A DNA stretch of 64,000 nt from Streptococcus suis (GTDB lineage Bacteria > Bacillota > Bacilli > Lactobacillales > Streptococcaceae). How positions within the stretch are numbered: position 1 is the first letter of the stretch; each line of letters begins with the position of its first letter. Location: the NCBI GenBank assembly GCA_024583055.1, contig CP102145.1, positions 620,001 to 684,000 of the forward strand. The letters are read 5' to 3'. The position numbers were made by a program, and so were the translations under genes. Below are positions 34,167 to 43,375 of the stretch, piece after piece. The notes below the pieces were generated by a model, which saw nothing but the letters and a program-made list of their open reading frames with translations, was not told the origin of the DNA and did not search any database.

Positions 34167-34751
34167 TATTGTGCACTGTTGAACAATATTTTTTATGTCC
34201 CTCTGCAATCTGGGTAAGACACGTTCCTTGAACCAGGGATGCTTGGCCCTCCAGATATTATTTCTAGGAGAAGGATGGGGCAGAGGAAAATAACTGGGCA
34301 AATAATCCTCAAAATGTCGGACCCTTTCGCTCAAGTTCCTCTGGGATTTCCCAAAAATAGCTTCCTGAGCATAGCTCCCAATTAAAAGCGTCAGATCAAT
34401 ATGAGGCAAATGTTGCAAGATGAGCGGATGCCACTTGTCAGCGAAGTCCTTGCGCGGTGGCAAGTCACCTGACTTACCCTTACCAGGATAATAAAAATCC
34501 ATAGGAAGAATAGCAAACAGACCTGAGTCATAAAAGGTTTCTCGGTCTACCCCCAACCAATTCCGAAGATTATCGCCACTAGCATCATCAAAAAGTCGAC
34601 CTTTTTCTTGTGTTTTCAAACCCGGCGCCTGCCCGATAATCAGAATGCGAGCAGTCTCAGGCGCCTGAAAGAGCGGTTCAATCCCTTGACGTGTAAAAAC
34701 TTGATTGGCAGGGTCAGACATAATAGCCCGACGAATGGAGGATAGCTGCAT
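34164..34751 (-). CDS. Uracil-DNA glycosylase superfamily protein
   Basis: A 195-residue protein of the UDG fold. Motif A is GQAPGLKTQEKGRLFDD (about 40-56) and the C-terminal motif is LPHPSPRN (about 157-164), containing the conserved histidine. It is not a family-1 Ung (no GQDPYH), so the substrate may be uracil or another damaged base. Start and context are simple: it follows pepV after a terminator. Confidence 0.85.
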   Translation of the reverse strand: MQLSSIRRAIMSDPANQVFTRQGIEPLFQAPETARILIIGQAPGLKTQEKGRLFDDASGDNLRNWLGVDRETFYDSGLFAILPMDFYYPGKGKSGDLPPRKDFADKWHPLILQHLPHIDLTLLIGSYAQEAIFGKSQRNLSERVRHFEDYLPSYFPLPHPSPRNNIWRAKHPWFKERVLPRLQRDIKNIVQQCTI

Positions 34752-34765
34752 ATTGTGTCTCCTAA

Positions 34766-34788
34766 AAAAGACGGAAATCCCGTCTTTT
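34766..34788 (-). terminator. Terminator of pepV
   Basis: Perfect 9-bp stem AAAAGACGG/CCGTCTTTT (34766-34774 and 34780-34788), T run on the minus strand, 6 nt after the pepV stop. Confidence 0.85.
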
Positions 34789-34794
34789 CATCTC

Positions 34795-36195
34795 TTATTT
34801 AATCAACTCGTAAATGGCCTCGGCGTAAATTGCCGCGGCGCGGTAGAGTTGCTCAACTTCGATAAATTCGTTGGCTTGGTGCATGGTGTTGACATCACCT
34901 GGGAACATGGCTCCGTAGGCAACACCACGTTTGAGCAGGCGTCCGAATGTTCCGCCACCGATCACTTGTTCGTGACCTTTCAAGCCTGTGTGTTTTTCGT
35001 AAACAGACAAGAGAGTTGCGACCATTGGGTCATCGATTGGGCAATAGTGTGGGGTATGACCATGCGCTGACAGGCTGACAGCTTCTACACCCAGTTGTTC
35101 CAAACCAGCCTTGATTGTTTCAGGGTTGGTATTTTTTGGATAACGGAAGTTGAGGGCAATGGTGTTATCAGATGAGGTTTCATCAAACTTAAAGACGCCT
35201 GCGTTCATAGAAAGGGGCCCCATCTGCTCGTCATAGATGGCTACACCGAGTTTTTTTGCATCATGGTCTTCTAGAAGGACTTGTCCTGCCAAGTCAAGAT
35301 AGGCTTTGGCTGCTCCGTCAAAGGCGAATTGACTGAGGAATTTAGCCAAATAGGTTGCTCCGTTGACACCTTCTTCTGGGGTTGAACCGTGGGCTGATTT
35401 TCCTATGACGGTGACTTGAACTTGACCGTTTTCAAGGGTTTCCGCGTCAGCTTTTAGGCCATAGGCTGCTGTGAAGTCTGCCAACTTGCTGTCCAGATCT
35501 GCTAGGTCGCCAGAGATAATAGCTGTAGCAGATTCAGGCACCATGTTCTCACGCAGGCCGCCTGTGAAGGAATGCAGTTTAGCAGCTCCGCTATTTTCTC
35601 CCGCAAAATGCAAATAAGCTGTGATGTTACCCTTTTCGCCGTTGATAATCGGGAACTCGGCATCAGGAGAAAATCCGAAATCTGGCAGAGGGAGACCAAC
35701 GTTTGCGAAGTAATAATCCATGTCCGCCCAGCCCGACTCTTCGTCGGTACCTACGATGAAGCGGACTTTCTTAGAGATTGGCAAGCCCAATTCTTTGATG
35801 ATTTTCAAACCGTAGTAGCAAGCCATAGTCGGCCCCTTGTCGTCGGACGAACCGCGCGCAAAGAGCTTCCCATCGATGATTTGTGGCTCGTAGGGGTCTG
35901 TATTCCAGCCACTACCAGCAGGAACTACATCCAAATGCCCGAAGATACCAAGCACCTCATCGCCTTCACCGAACTCAAAATGTCCAGCATAATTGTCAAC
36001 ATTTTTGGTCGGATAGCCGTCACGCTCAGCAATTTCTAGAAATTTATCCAAGGCACGGACAGGACCCAGTCCGAATGGGTGTTGGGCATCCGCTTGGCTA
36101 TCGTCGCGCTCCGAATTGATGCGCAAGAGGTCGAATAAATCCGCCATGAATTCATCCTTGCGTTTGTCTACTTCTGCTCTAAAATTGATTGTCAT
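34795..36195 (-). CDS. pepV: Dipeptidase PepV (M20 metallopeptidase)
   Basis: A 466-residue zinc dipeptidase. Metal-site motifs are FGHLDVVPAG (His and Asp), SSDDKGPTMA (Asp) and TDEESGWADMDYY (Glu pair), with a late GGGTFGRLL. It cleaves dipeptides, including unusual beta-linked ones, in the cytosol. The start at 36195 has AAAGGAGAC upstream; the frame extends 34 codons further but without a ribosome site. Monocistronic. Confidence 0.94.
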   Translation of the reverse strand: MTINFRAEVDKRKDEFMADLFDLLRINSERDDSQADAQHPFGLGPVRALDKFLEIAERDGYPTKNVDNYAGHFEFGEGDEVLGIFGHLDVVPAGSGWNTDPYEPQIIDGKLFARGSSDDKGPTMACYYGLKIIKELGLPISKKVRFIVGTDEESGWADMDYYFANVGLPLPDFGFSPDAEFPIINGEKGNITAYLHFAGENSGAAKLHSFTGGLRENMVPESATAIISGDLADLDSKLADFTAAYGLKADAETLENGQVQVTVIGKSAHGSTPEEGVNGATYLAKFLSQFAFDGAAKAYLDLAGQVLLEDHDAKKLGVAIYDEQMGPLSMNAGVFKFDETSSDNTIALNFRYPKNTNPETIKAGLEQLGVEAVSLSAHGHTPHYCPIDDPMVATLLSVYEKHTGLKGHEQVIGGGTFGRLLKRGVAYGAMFPGDVNTMHQANEFIEVEQLYRAAAIYAEAIYELIK

Positions 36196-36259
36196 ACTGT
36201 CTCCTTTGCAATGTAAATGTAAGTCTATTTTATCATAATTTATCATGCAGATATAGAAA

Positions 36260-36285
36260 AAACTGACCTTTTTCAAGATCAGTTT
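36260..36285 (-). terminator. Terminator of the cupin-fetA-fetB operon
   Basis: Minus strand AAACTGATC/GGTCAGTTT stem (36277-36285 with 36260-36268, one G-U) then T residues, just after the fetB stop. Confidence 0.75.
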
Positions 36286-36289
36286 ATTC

Positions 36290-37054
36290 TTATTCAAATT
36301 CCAATTGCGCCTTGTCCGTAAAATAAGACTTGTAGGCTGCGTATGATGCTATAACGGAGGCCAGACTGGTAGCCGACAAGAGCATGAACATGACCATAAT
36401 CTGGTAACGAATGGCAGCTACAGGGTCAACACCTGCAAAAATCAGACCAGACATCATGCCGGGCAGGCTGACCAGACCGACTGTCTTGGCTGAGTCAATA
36501 GTCGGTTGCATTCCCGTCTTGATACTTTCACGCAAAATGTCCTGCGAAGCCAATTTGGCAGACGCGCCCAAACTCAATTTCTCCAAGACCCGCTGGCGAT
36601 TATCCGTAAAGAGACGGTACATGGCTCGATAGGACAGACCGATGGCCGACATGGCATTGCTAGCTAGCATACCAGAAATAGGAATGACCTGCGAGGGAAT
36701 GAACTTAATAGCCCCCGACCAAATCAAAATGCTCAAGGTCAATCCAGTAGAAATCAGAAGGGCAAAGAAGGGATGCCAGAAGGACTTGTTGACGACAGGG
36801 TTACGCTTATTGGCCTGACGACTAGCATTGTAGAGAATGACTAGGACCATGACCAAGCTCAACCAGCCATTGGACACTTGAAAGACAAACTTCAAGACAT
36901 AGCCGACCAGAAAGAGTTGGACCACCGTCCGCAAGACAGCCATCACAATGTCTTTGGTAATTCCCAGTTTTTCCTTTTGGCTGATGCTAAGCGCAATCAA
37001 GACCAGACCAAAGACCAAGGCCAGAGAAAGATTGCTTACATTTACTTGGTTCAT
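36290..37054 (-). CDS. fetB: FetB-type ABC transporter permease (UPF0014)
   Basis: A 254-residue membrane protein with about seven helices, fitting the FetB/YbbM family (LSLGASAKLASQDILRESIKTGMQPTID loop region and the GLVSLPGMMSG stretch). E. coli FetAB exports iron and eases peroxide stress; a metal-export role is inferred here. It overlaps fetA by 4 nt and is the last gene of the operon that starts with a cupin. Confidence 0.9.
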   Translation of the reverse strand: MNQVNVSNLSLALVFGLVLIALSISQKEKLGITKDIVMAVLRTVVQLFLVGYVLKFVFQVSNGWLSLVMVLVILYNASRQANKRNPVVNKSFWHPFFALLISTGLTLSILIWSGAIKFIPSQVIPISGMLASNAMSAIGLSYRAMYRLFTDNRQRVLEKLSLGASAKLASQDILRESIKTGMQPTIDSAKTVGLVSLPGMMSGLIFAGVDPVAAIRYQIMVMFMLLSATSLASVIASYAAYKSYFTDKAQLEFE

Positions 37055-37689
37055 TGGACAATCCTCCCCTTCTCTACCTGGATAATGGTGCTGGCTGCTG
37101 CTATTTCCTCCGCATCATGCGTGACTTCGACAATGGTGTGTCCTGCCTTGTGGTAATCGGCAATCAAGTCATGCACCAAGGCTTTGCTTATCGCGTCTAA
37201 TCCAGCCGTCACTTCGTCCAGTAAGAGCACCTGGGGCTCAAAGAGAAGATTGCGGACCAAGGCCACGCGCTGTTTTTCACCGCCCGACAATTCGGAGATT
37301 TTCTTGTCTAAAAATGTCGCTGGCAAATCTACCTTGGCAAGAGCTTGAACCGTGCTTTCTTCATCAACATCCAGCTGACGAATGTCAAAAGGAAAGGCAA
37401 GGTTATCCCGCACCGTTTGCCCAAAGAGAACTGGCTGCTGGAAACAATAGGAAACCTCTCTGCGGTAGAGAGGCATATCCATTTGTGCTAAATCCTGAGA
37501 CTGGTAGAGGACTTGTCCTTGACTAGGAGAAGTCAACCCTGCCAGCAGTTTTAAAATCGAACTCTTACCAGACCCGGACGGACCAACCAAGGTCAGGCGC
37601 TGACCAGCATCTATACTGAGCGTCACATCCGCCAAAATGGTCGTGTCTGCATGAACTAAGCCGACGTGATTTAGCTGAAAAATCGGCAT
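37051..37689 (-). CDS. fetA: FetA-type ABC transporter ATPase
   Basis: A 212-residue ATPase with Walker A GPSGSGKSS (35-43), Q-loop CFQQP, signature LSGGEKQRVAL and Walker B VLLLDEVTAGLD. It partners FetB, overlapping it by 4 nt, and overlaps the upstream cupin stop by 1 nt. The three-gene arrangement implies tight translational coupling. Confidence 0.9.
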   Translation of the reverse strand: MPIFQLNHVGLVHADTTILADVTLSIDAGQRLTLVGPSGSGKSSILKLLAGLTSPSQGQVLYQSQDLAQMDMPLYRREVSYCFQQPVLFGQTVRDNLAFPFDIRQLDVDEESTVQALAKVDLPATFLDKKISELSGGEKQRVALVRNLLFEPQVLLLDEVTAGLDAISKALVHDLIADYHKAGHTIVEVTHDAEEIAAASTIIQVEKGRIVQ

Positions 37690-38117
37690 TAGCGATCTGC
37701 CTCCTCTGCCTCTTCCGCAGCCATTGCAATAGCCTGAGTCTCGTGAATAGTGCCATGCGCATGGTGAGCAGGACCATAGATAGAATAGAGTTTCAAGTCC
37801 TCATCGCCAATGTTGATAACATTGTGGTAGGTATCTTTTGGAATGAAAATGGCAAATTCTGGAACTACTTCTGTATCAAGGGTAATGTTGTCCGCATCTG
37901 TTCCCATGATAACCCGTCCCTTCCCTTGCTCCACGCGCAAGAATTGATCATTTTCAGCATGCACTTCCGCGCCAATATCCCCACCAACTGGAATCGACAT
38001 GAGGGTCGCCTGCAAGAGTTCCCCAGTCCAAAGGGCTGTCCGGTAGTTTGTATTTTCCAAGGTTGCGTCTTCAATATTTGTTACAAATGGTGCTTTACCA
38101 AAATCTTTCGTTGTCAT
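37689..38117 (-). CDS. Cupin-domain protein
   Basis: A 142-residue single cupin. The first motif is GGDIGAEVHAENDQFLRVEQGKG (candidate ligands at H54 and nearby E/Q), the second PKDTYHNVINIGD. A tail rich in His, Ala and Glu follows. Metal-binding cupins of this size have many roles. Its place as first gene of a fetAB operon under PerR-like boxes suggests a part in iron or peroxide homeostasis; no specific reaction can be assigned. Confidence 0.85.
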   Translation of the reverse strand: MTTKDFGKAPFVTNIEDATLENTNYRTALWTGELLQATLMSIPVGGDIGAEVHAENDQFLRVEQGKGRVIMGTDADNITLDTEVVPEFAIFIPKDTYHNVINIGDEDLKLYSIYGPAHHAHGTIHETQAIAMAAEEAEEADR

Positions 38118-38134
38118 CTTATATACTCCTCAAA

Positions 38135-38149
38135 TTGTAATCATTCTAA
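38135..38149. promoter_or_regulatory. PerR/Fur-like box 1
   Basis: TTGTAATCATTCTAA (minus: TTAGAATGATTACAA), close to the 7-1-7 consensus TTAGAATnATTCTAA with 2 mismatches. It lies between the -10 and the cupin start. Confidence 0.5.
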
Positions 38150-38156
38150 AGTTTAT

Positions 38157-38171
38157 TTAGAATTGTTATAA
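38157..38171. promoter_or_regulatory. PerR/Fur-like box 2, overlapping the -10 edge
   Basis: TTAGAATTGTTATAA (minus: TTATAACAATTCTAA), 1-2 mismatches to a PerR box, touching the -10 hexamer of the cupin-fetAB promoter. Confidence 0.55.
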
Positions 38172-38199
38172 TTATAGAACTTTATCTGCAACTTGTCAA
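38171..38199 (-). promoter_or_regulatory. Consensus promoter of the cupin-fetA-fetB operon
   Basis: Minus strand TTGACA (38194-38199), 17-nt spacer, TATAAT (38171-38176): both hexamers perfect, so strong unless repressed. Confidence 0.8.
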
Positions 38200-38222
38200 G
38201 AAAGAAATTGAAAAAAATTCAT

Positions 38223-38250
38223 AAAAAAATTGACCAGCTTAACTGATCAA
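38223..38250 (-). terminator. Terminator of the lipoprotein gene
   Basis: Minus strand TTGATCAG/CTGGTCAA stem (38243-38250 with 38230-38237, one G-U), followed by seven T. The stem touches the last codons of the gene. Confidence 0.75.
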
Positions 38251-38621
38251 TCTTTCCTAGTAAAATGAGCAATTTCTTCTTGGCTGATCGCATCTACAAA
38301 AGCCACCTGCTCTAGATTGCCAATCAGGTCAAATAGGGACTGACTGTTTGACTGGAGCTCCTCTGCCTCTTTGTCAGAGGCTTTATCTACCTTCAAAAAT
38401 ACTGTCAATTGATAGGGTTCCTTGTCTGATTGGATTTCGATATGGTCATAAGTATAACCTTCAGGATAATCCTGTAAAGCAGCTAACTGACTGACCTTGC
38501 TATTGTCACCAACATAGTCTGTTTTGTACTGTTCCAGATTCACCTCTTGGCTTTTTTCTGCCTGACAGGCTGCTAAAAAGACGAGGAACAAACAGGAAAC
38601 AAGAAATAAATATTTTCGCAT
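38247..38621 (-). CDS. Small lipoprotein, DUF4825-like
   Basis: A 124-residue protein with a lipoprotein signal (hydrophobic core 4-16, lipobox LAAC with C19). The mature part has NLEQYKTDYVGDNSKVSQLAALQDYPEGY, the pattern of DUF4825 domains, and HIEIQSDKEPYQLTVFLKV. Anchored outside the membrane; role unknown. It lies alone between copB and the cupin operon. Confidence 0.8.
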   Translation of the reverse strand: MRKYLFLVSCLFLVFLAACQAEKSQEVNLEQYKTDYVGDNSKVSQLAALQDYPEGYTYDHIEIQSDKEPYQLTVFLKVDKASDKEAEELQSNSQSLFDLIGNLEQVAFVDAISQEEIAHFTRKD

Positions 38622-38727
38622 GACTTTTCCTCCTGAAGCTTATATACTTTAAATTATAAACCCTTACACAAAGCCTGTCAAGAAAATTGACTTCATGTAA
38701 TGTATACCAAGAACAGGCTGTATCAAG

Positions 38728-40909
38728 CTACTCTCTATCACCTTTGTAACGTAAACCCATAGCATTGATAGCGACAATAACCGTTGATAGACTCATGAGC
38801 ACGGCCGCCAATAAAGGATCCACCATAATACCCATGCTTGGATAAAGGATTCCAGCAGCTAAAGGAATGGCGATGATGTTGTAACCTGCCCCAAACCAGA
38901 GATTTTGCCTCATTTTGCTGATGGTTGTCTTGGCAATGCTCAACATATCCAAGACCGCTGATGGATTGGATTGAACCAAGACTACATCTGCAGAGTGGAT
39001 GGCAACAGAGGTCCCTGCGCCAATGGCAAAGCCTAAATCTGCCGTCGCTAGAGCAGGCGAATCATTGACCCCATCGCCGATGAAAAGAACTGCCCCACGC
39101 GCCTGATAGTCCTTGACCAGCTTCGCCTTATCCTCTGGTTTAAGTTCAGCTCGGTAATCTTCTATGCCCAACTGACTGGCCACTTTTTGCGCAGTAGCTG
39201 GGTTATCTCCCGTCAACATCACAGGACTAATGCCCTGCGCTTTCAAGCCTTCTACAAAATCTTTAGCATCTTCTTTTATCTGGTCTCCCAAGGCTACAAA
39301 TCCCAAGACTACACGATCAGCCACCAAAAAACTCAAAGTAAGGCCCAAATCAAGATAAGGTGCAATCACGTCCTGATCCACTGACAAACCTATTTCCTGC
39401 AGACCTTTGTAGGACATAATTTCATAAATCCTTCCATCCAAGACGCCTCGAATCCCACTACCAGGGATATTCTCAACTCGTTCTGCTTGATAGAAAAGTG
39501 GACCTGCCGCCTCCACAATCGAAAGGGCAATTGGGTGGGTTGAAAGAACTTCTAACGCTGCCATTTTGGCCAGCGTATCTGCTCCCTGAACCAAATCTTG
39601 ACTGTGGCGAACTTGAAATTTTCCGTCGGTCAAGGTTCCGGTCTTATCCATCAAGGCAAACCGAATCTGGTTAACCTGTTCAAGAGCTGTTCGGTTCTGA
39701 ACCAAAAGACCATTTTTTGAAGAAATCGTGGTCAATCGCGCCACAACAAGGGGAATGGCTAGACCAAGGGCATGCGGACAGGCAATGACAAAAACAGAAA
39801 CTGCCATCATCAAGGCAAAGGCAAGATTAGCCGTCATGGTCCAATAAATAAAGGCCAAAATCCCCACAATTAAAGCTGCATAGAAGAGCCAAGAGGCTAC
39901 GCGGTCAGCCATATTTTCAAGCTTGGATTTCTGGTTTTGCGCTTGACGGACCATTTCGGTCACCTGCGCCAAAAAGCTATCCTTACCAAGACTGGTCACT
40001 TCCATTTCAAAGGGCATGTTTTGATTGAGCGAACCACCGAATACCCTATCTCCCGCCTCTTTTTTGACAGCTCGAGATTCCCCAGTAATCATGGATTCAT
40101 CAATATGAGCAACACTCAAAATCTTACCATCGGCCGGAATTTTTTCATTTTCCTTGACTAAGAGGAAATCCCCAATCTGCAAGTCCTCTACCGCAACATC
40201 TGTCCCATCCTTGAGATGGGCTTTTTTCGGAATGAGAGAGGCCAAGTCTTTCAGGGCATCGCCTGCTCCCATAACCGCCTTCATCTCAATGATATGCCCA
40301 ATCAGCATAATGACAATCAGCGTAGACAACTCAAACCAAAAGTTCATGCTTTCTTGTCCCAATAGCGCTAAAATTGTTGCATAAACGGAGTAAAGATAGG
40401 AAACAATAATCCCCATGGAAATCAGGGTCATCATTGCAGGTTTTTTAGCTTGCAACTCCCCCTCTAGCTCCGTTAAAGAAAGGTGTTCCTGAGTAGAAGA
40501 AGATAATAGAACCTAATATCAGCTGGACAAGTTCAACACCCGGAAAACGTAAAAGAGTGAAACCTGCAATTGGAGAAATGGCAAGTAGGGGAATCATGAC
40601 TGCCACTGCGACTTTGAGTTTTGTATTCATATCCCCCATGTGCATCATGTGCCCACCATGCTCCATCATGTCATGGTCATGCCCTTGGTGATGCTGATGA
40701 GCATCATGAGTATGATGAGAATGATGACTGACGTCAGAGCCCCCTACATGATGATGGTCGTGATGGACGTGATGGTCAGAATGATGATTGGCGTGAACCC
40801 CCTCTTCATGAGGATGCTCCTGCTGATGAGAATGATGGCTGGTCTGACCAACTTCCTCAGAATGCATCATATGTTGGTGTTCCTGCTTATTTTCTTTTGA
40901 ATGGTTCAT
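38728..40909 (-). pseudogene. copB: Copper-translocating P-type ATPase CopB, split by a +1 frameshift in a G5 tract
   Basis: Two adjoining frames make one P1B-type ATPase. The first (40909 to 40445) has a His- and Met-rich metal-binding N terminus and two membrane helices, ending abnormally at GARGGVAS. The second (to 38728) resumes with QAKKPAMM and contains the CPH motif (ACPHALGLAIP, as in CopB), DKTGTLT and GDGVNDSPAL. If the run of five G (plus-strand C at 40458-40462) had four, the reading would be GARGELQAKKPAMM, as in intact CopB. So either copB is inactive or switchable here, or one base is wrong. The start at 40909 has AGGAG upstream. Two cop boxes precede it. Confidence 0.85.
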
Positions 40910-40930
40910 AAGATAACTCCTATTTCTGTC

Positions 40931-40940
40931 TACATTTGTA
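40931..40940. promoter_or_regulatory. CopY-type cop box, downstream copy
   Basis: TACATTTGTA fits TACANNTGTA, the operator of the copper-responsive repressor CopY. It lies 22 nt before the copB start. No copY is in the window. Confidence 0.7.
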
Positions 40941-40960
40941 ATCGATTTACAATTATAGTT

Positions 40961-40970
40961 TACACTTGTA
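40961..40970. promoter_or_regulatory. CopY-type cop box, promoter copy
   Basis: TACACTTGTA fits TACANNTGTA. It overlaps the likely promoter (minus TTGACA at 40980-40985, 17-nt spacer, TAAACT at 40957-40962). Confidence 0.7.
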
Positions 40971-41001
40971 GTCAAAAAATGTCAACCGATTAGATCAAAA
41001 A

Positions 41002-41032
41002 AACCTAGAATGGGAGTGAACCCAACTAGGTT
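41002..41032 (-). terminator. Terminator of the miaA-hflX-rnz-SDR cluster
   Basis: Minus strand AACCTAG-TTGGG / CCCATT-CTAGGTT stem (41026-41032 with 41002-41008, inner TGGG/CCCA) and a T run. Confidence 0.8.
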
Positions 41033-41053
41033 ATACAGTTTATCAAAATCTGC

Positions 41054-41809
41054 TCATTTCAAATTAAAAACAGTACTAGCTAAGTAATCCGACAGGCATG
41101 GAAAAAGGGTATAAAGTTTATGAGCGAGAGCTAGTGACCAAGGCAGGTTGACCTCACGTCTCTTGGTTCCCATAGCCGCAACAATTTTCTTGGCAACGTA
41201 ATCTGGCTGAAGGAGAAAGGCTTTGACACTCTCCTGATAAGAACCATCTGGATCTGCTTGATCGAAAAAGCCCGTCGCAATGGGACCTGGATTGACTGTC
41301 GTCACCGCAACGCCATACTTAGCTAACTCTAGCCGTATCGTATTTGAAAAACCAATAGCAGCAAACTTGGTTGCTGAATAAACGGATGATTTGGCCGTTG
41401 CTACTAGACCAGACATGGAGACAATATTGATGATCTGACCAGACTTTCTAGCCTTCATCCGCTTACCTACTAAACGGCACATGGTCATCAGGGCAAAGGT
41501 ATTGATGTCAAACATAGCTTGGACCTGCTGGCTAGAGAAATTCTCAAAATCATCGTAAATCGCATAGCCAGCATTATTAACCAGAATATCAATCTGCCCA
41601 TACTGGCTATCTAGCTCCTCAAAGAAAGCTGTCAGAATCGCCTCGTCACGAATATCCACATCAAACACAGCCTTTTTCTCATGATAGGCGTAGAGTTGTT
41701 CGATTTTGTCCACGTCGCGACCCAGCAGAATCAGAAAATCATCTGCCAAGAGGGGAACCATTTCCTGCACCAAACCACCTGATGCGCCTGTTATCAAAAT
41801 GGTTCTCAT
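41054..41809 (-). CDS. Short-chain dehydrogenase/reductase
   Basis: A 251-residue classical SDR. Nucleotide-binding TGASGGL (7-13; variant of TGxxxGxG), NNAG (78-81), catalytic Ser in IVSMSG (about 131-134) and YSATK (Y144, K148), then PGPIATGF. Substrate unknown. The start overlaps rnz by 4 nt, so it is translated as part of the cluster miaA-hflX-(unknown)-rnz-SDR, the order seen in many streptococci. Confidence 0.9.
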   Translation of the reverse strand: MRTILITGASGGLVQEMVPLLADDFLILLGRDVDKIEQLYAYHEKKAVFDVDIRDEAILTAFFEELDSQYGQIDILVNNAGYAIYDDFENFSSQQVQAMFDINTFALMTMCRLVGKRMKARKSGQIINIVSMSGLVATAKSSVYSATKFAAIGFSNTIRLELAKYGVAVTTVNPGPIATGFFDQADPDGSYQESVKAFLLQPDYVAKKIVAAMGTKRREVNLPWSLALAHKLYTLFPCLSDYLASTVFNLK

Positions 41810-42735
41810 AGTTCAATTTCCTCCAAGTCCTTGACCACATGAACTTCTTCAAAAATGGTCTTAGCATCGCGTCGTAGCTGACTAACATCCTTGGCCAAGA
41901 AACGCGGACTGATATGATTGAGCAAAAGTCGCTTGGCTCCCGCCTCACGCGCCACTTCTGCCGCCTCCATATTGGTTGAATGTCCATGCCGACGCGCCAT
42001 CTTTTCATCGCCCTTACCATAGGTCGCCTCATGGACCAAGACATCCGCATTGACCGCAAGTCGCACACTGGTATGGCATTTGCGTGTGTCTCCCAAGATT
42101 GTCACAACCTTACCCGGACGTGGTGGCGATAGATAATCACTGGCAATGATTTCACGACCGTCCTCTAGGGTAACATTCTCGCCATTTTTGATTTTTCCAA
42201 AGAGGGGACCAAAGGGTACACCGGCCGCACGGAGAGCATCCGCATCCAGCGTTCCCTCCAAATCTTTTTGCATGACGCGGTAGCCGACACATGGCACCGT
42301 GTGATCCAGCTTGTCTGCGAATACCGTAAATTTGTCCGTCTCAAGAACCTTGCCAACTGTCTCTACGTCAAACTCATGAAAATGAATGCGGTAAGGCAAG
42401 CGGGAACCTGACACTTTCAGACTGGCCAAGACAAAGGAACGAATGCCCGTCGGACCATAAATTTCAATATCCGTCTGCTCCTCACTAGACTGGAAAGAAC
42501 GGCTGGACAAGAACCCGGGCAAACCAAAAATATGATCGCCATGCAGGTGAGTAATGAAAATCTTAGCCACCTTGCGCGGACGAATGGTTGTTTCAAGGAT
42601 TTGATTTTGCGTTCCTTCGCCACAATCAAAGAGCCAGACCTCATTGATTTCGTCCAAGAGTTTCAAGGCCAAGCTGGACACGTTTCTTGCCTTGGAGGGC
42701 TGACCCGCCCCCGTACCTAAAAATTGAATTTGCAT
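41806..42735 (-). CDS. rnz: Ribonuclease Z
   Basis: A 309-residue metallo-beta-lactamase-fold endonuclease that trims tRNA 3' ends. The zinc-binding HLHGDH is at 63-68, with further ligands in ILGDTR, HEATYG and a late HISPR. Full length for bacterial RNase Z. In the middle of the miaA-hflX cluster. Confidence 0.95.
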   Translation of the reverse strand: MQIQFLGTGAGQPSKARNVSSLALKLLDEINEVWLFDCGEGTQNQILETTIRPRKVAKIFITHLHGDHIFGLPGFLSSRSFQSSEEQTDIEIYGPTGIRSFVLASLKVSGSRLPYRIHFHEFDVETVGKVLETDKFTVFADKLDHTVPCVGYRVMQKDLEGTLDADALRAAGVPFGPLFGKIKNGENVTLEDGREIIASDYLSPPRPGKVVTILGDTRKCHTSVRLAVNADVLVHEATYGKGDEKMARRHGHSTNMEAAEVAREAGAKRLLLNHISPRFLAKDVSQLRRDAKTIFEEVHVVKDLEEIEL

Positions 42736-42745
42736 TGTTTACTTT

Positions 42746-43375
42746 CTAATGTTTTATATATAAAATTGCAGAGCGATCTGACCAGGCAAAATAGCGCTGA
42801 CCTGAATATCCATCCGCCACTTCCAGCACTTCTTCCTGATTAAAGCCTGAAATCTTGACCAATCCTTCTGCTGTCGCCACTTGGGTCAGGAGATAGTCTG
42901 TTTCAACTTCCTCTAACTCGACGTCCTCAAAAGGATTGGCTCGCATCCAAAGCTTGCCCTCCTCCAAAAAGACGACATAGTGGGGGAAAACTTGAGCAAT
43001 CTCAAATAACAAACTGTCCGTGATTTCCTCCGTCCCCTCCGAAAAGACCTGAGCCAAACCGTCCGTCGACACATAGGCAAATCCGAAAGACTTGCCTGAT
43101 AAATTCAGGCGGACAAAAGGCTTGTCTTCAGCAAAGCTGGGCTCTTTTGGAAAAAGGCTCAGCTGCTGAGAAAGTGTCAGATAGTAGTCCGTCGCTTTCT
43201 CTGCTCCTTGTTTTTGGTAGATTTCCGCAAAATAGGCATTGATAACCGAAGGCGGGGGCGTGATAAAGTCTAGTTTTTGTTGGTCAGTCATATCAGCTAA
43301 TTTCTTCGCCAGATAGACCTTGTCCAGACTGGTAAAGCCACCGTATTTGATTGCCAAATCAAGATAATCCGTCAT
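42746..43375 (-). CDS. Conserved hypothetical protein between hflX and rnz
   Basis: A 209-residue soluble protein. The start at 43375 ([13 protein letters not shown]) lies within the last codons of hflX and has GGAAG upstream. A helical N-terminal third (about 1-75) is followed by a mixed beta part with paired phrases on expression-like words FVRLNLSGKSFGFAYVSTDG and GKLWMRANPF. Homologues occupy the same slot in other streptococci, sometimes labelled cystathionine beta-lyase without basis. Function unknown. Confidence 0.75.
   Translation of the reverse strand: MTDYLDLAIKYGGFTSLDKVYLAKKLADMTDQQKLDFITPPPSVINAYFAEIYQKQGAEKATDYYLTLSQQLSLFPKEPSFAEDKPFVRLNLSGKSFGFAYVSTDGLAQVFSEGTEEITDSLLFEIAQVFPHYVVFLEEGKLWMRANPFEDVELEEVETDYLLTQVATAEGLVKISGFNQEEVLEVADGYSGQRYFAWSDRSAILYIKH

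Noticed and set aside
40640..40900. Met-rich plus-strand frame of 86 codons
   Set aside because: It is the complement of the His codons (CAT/CAC) in the CopB metal-binding N terminus, which produces ATG-rich antisense.
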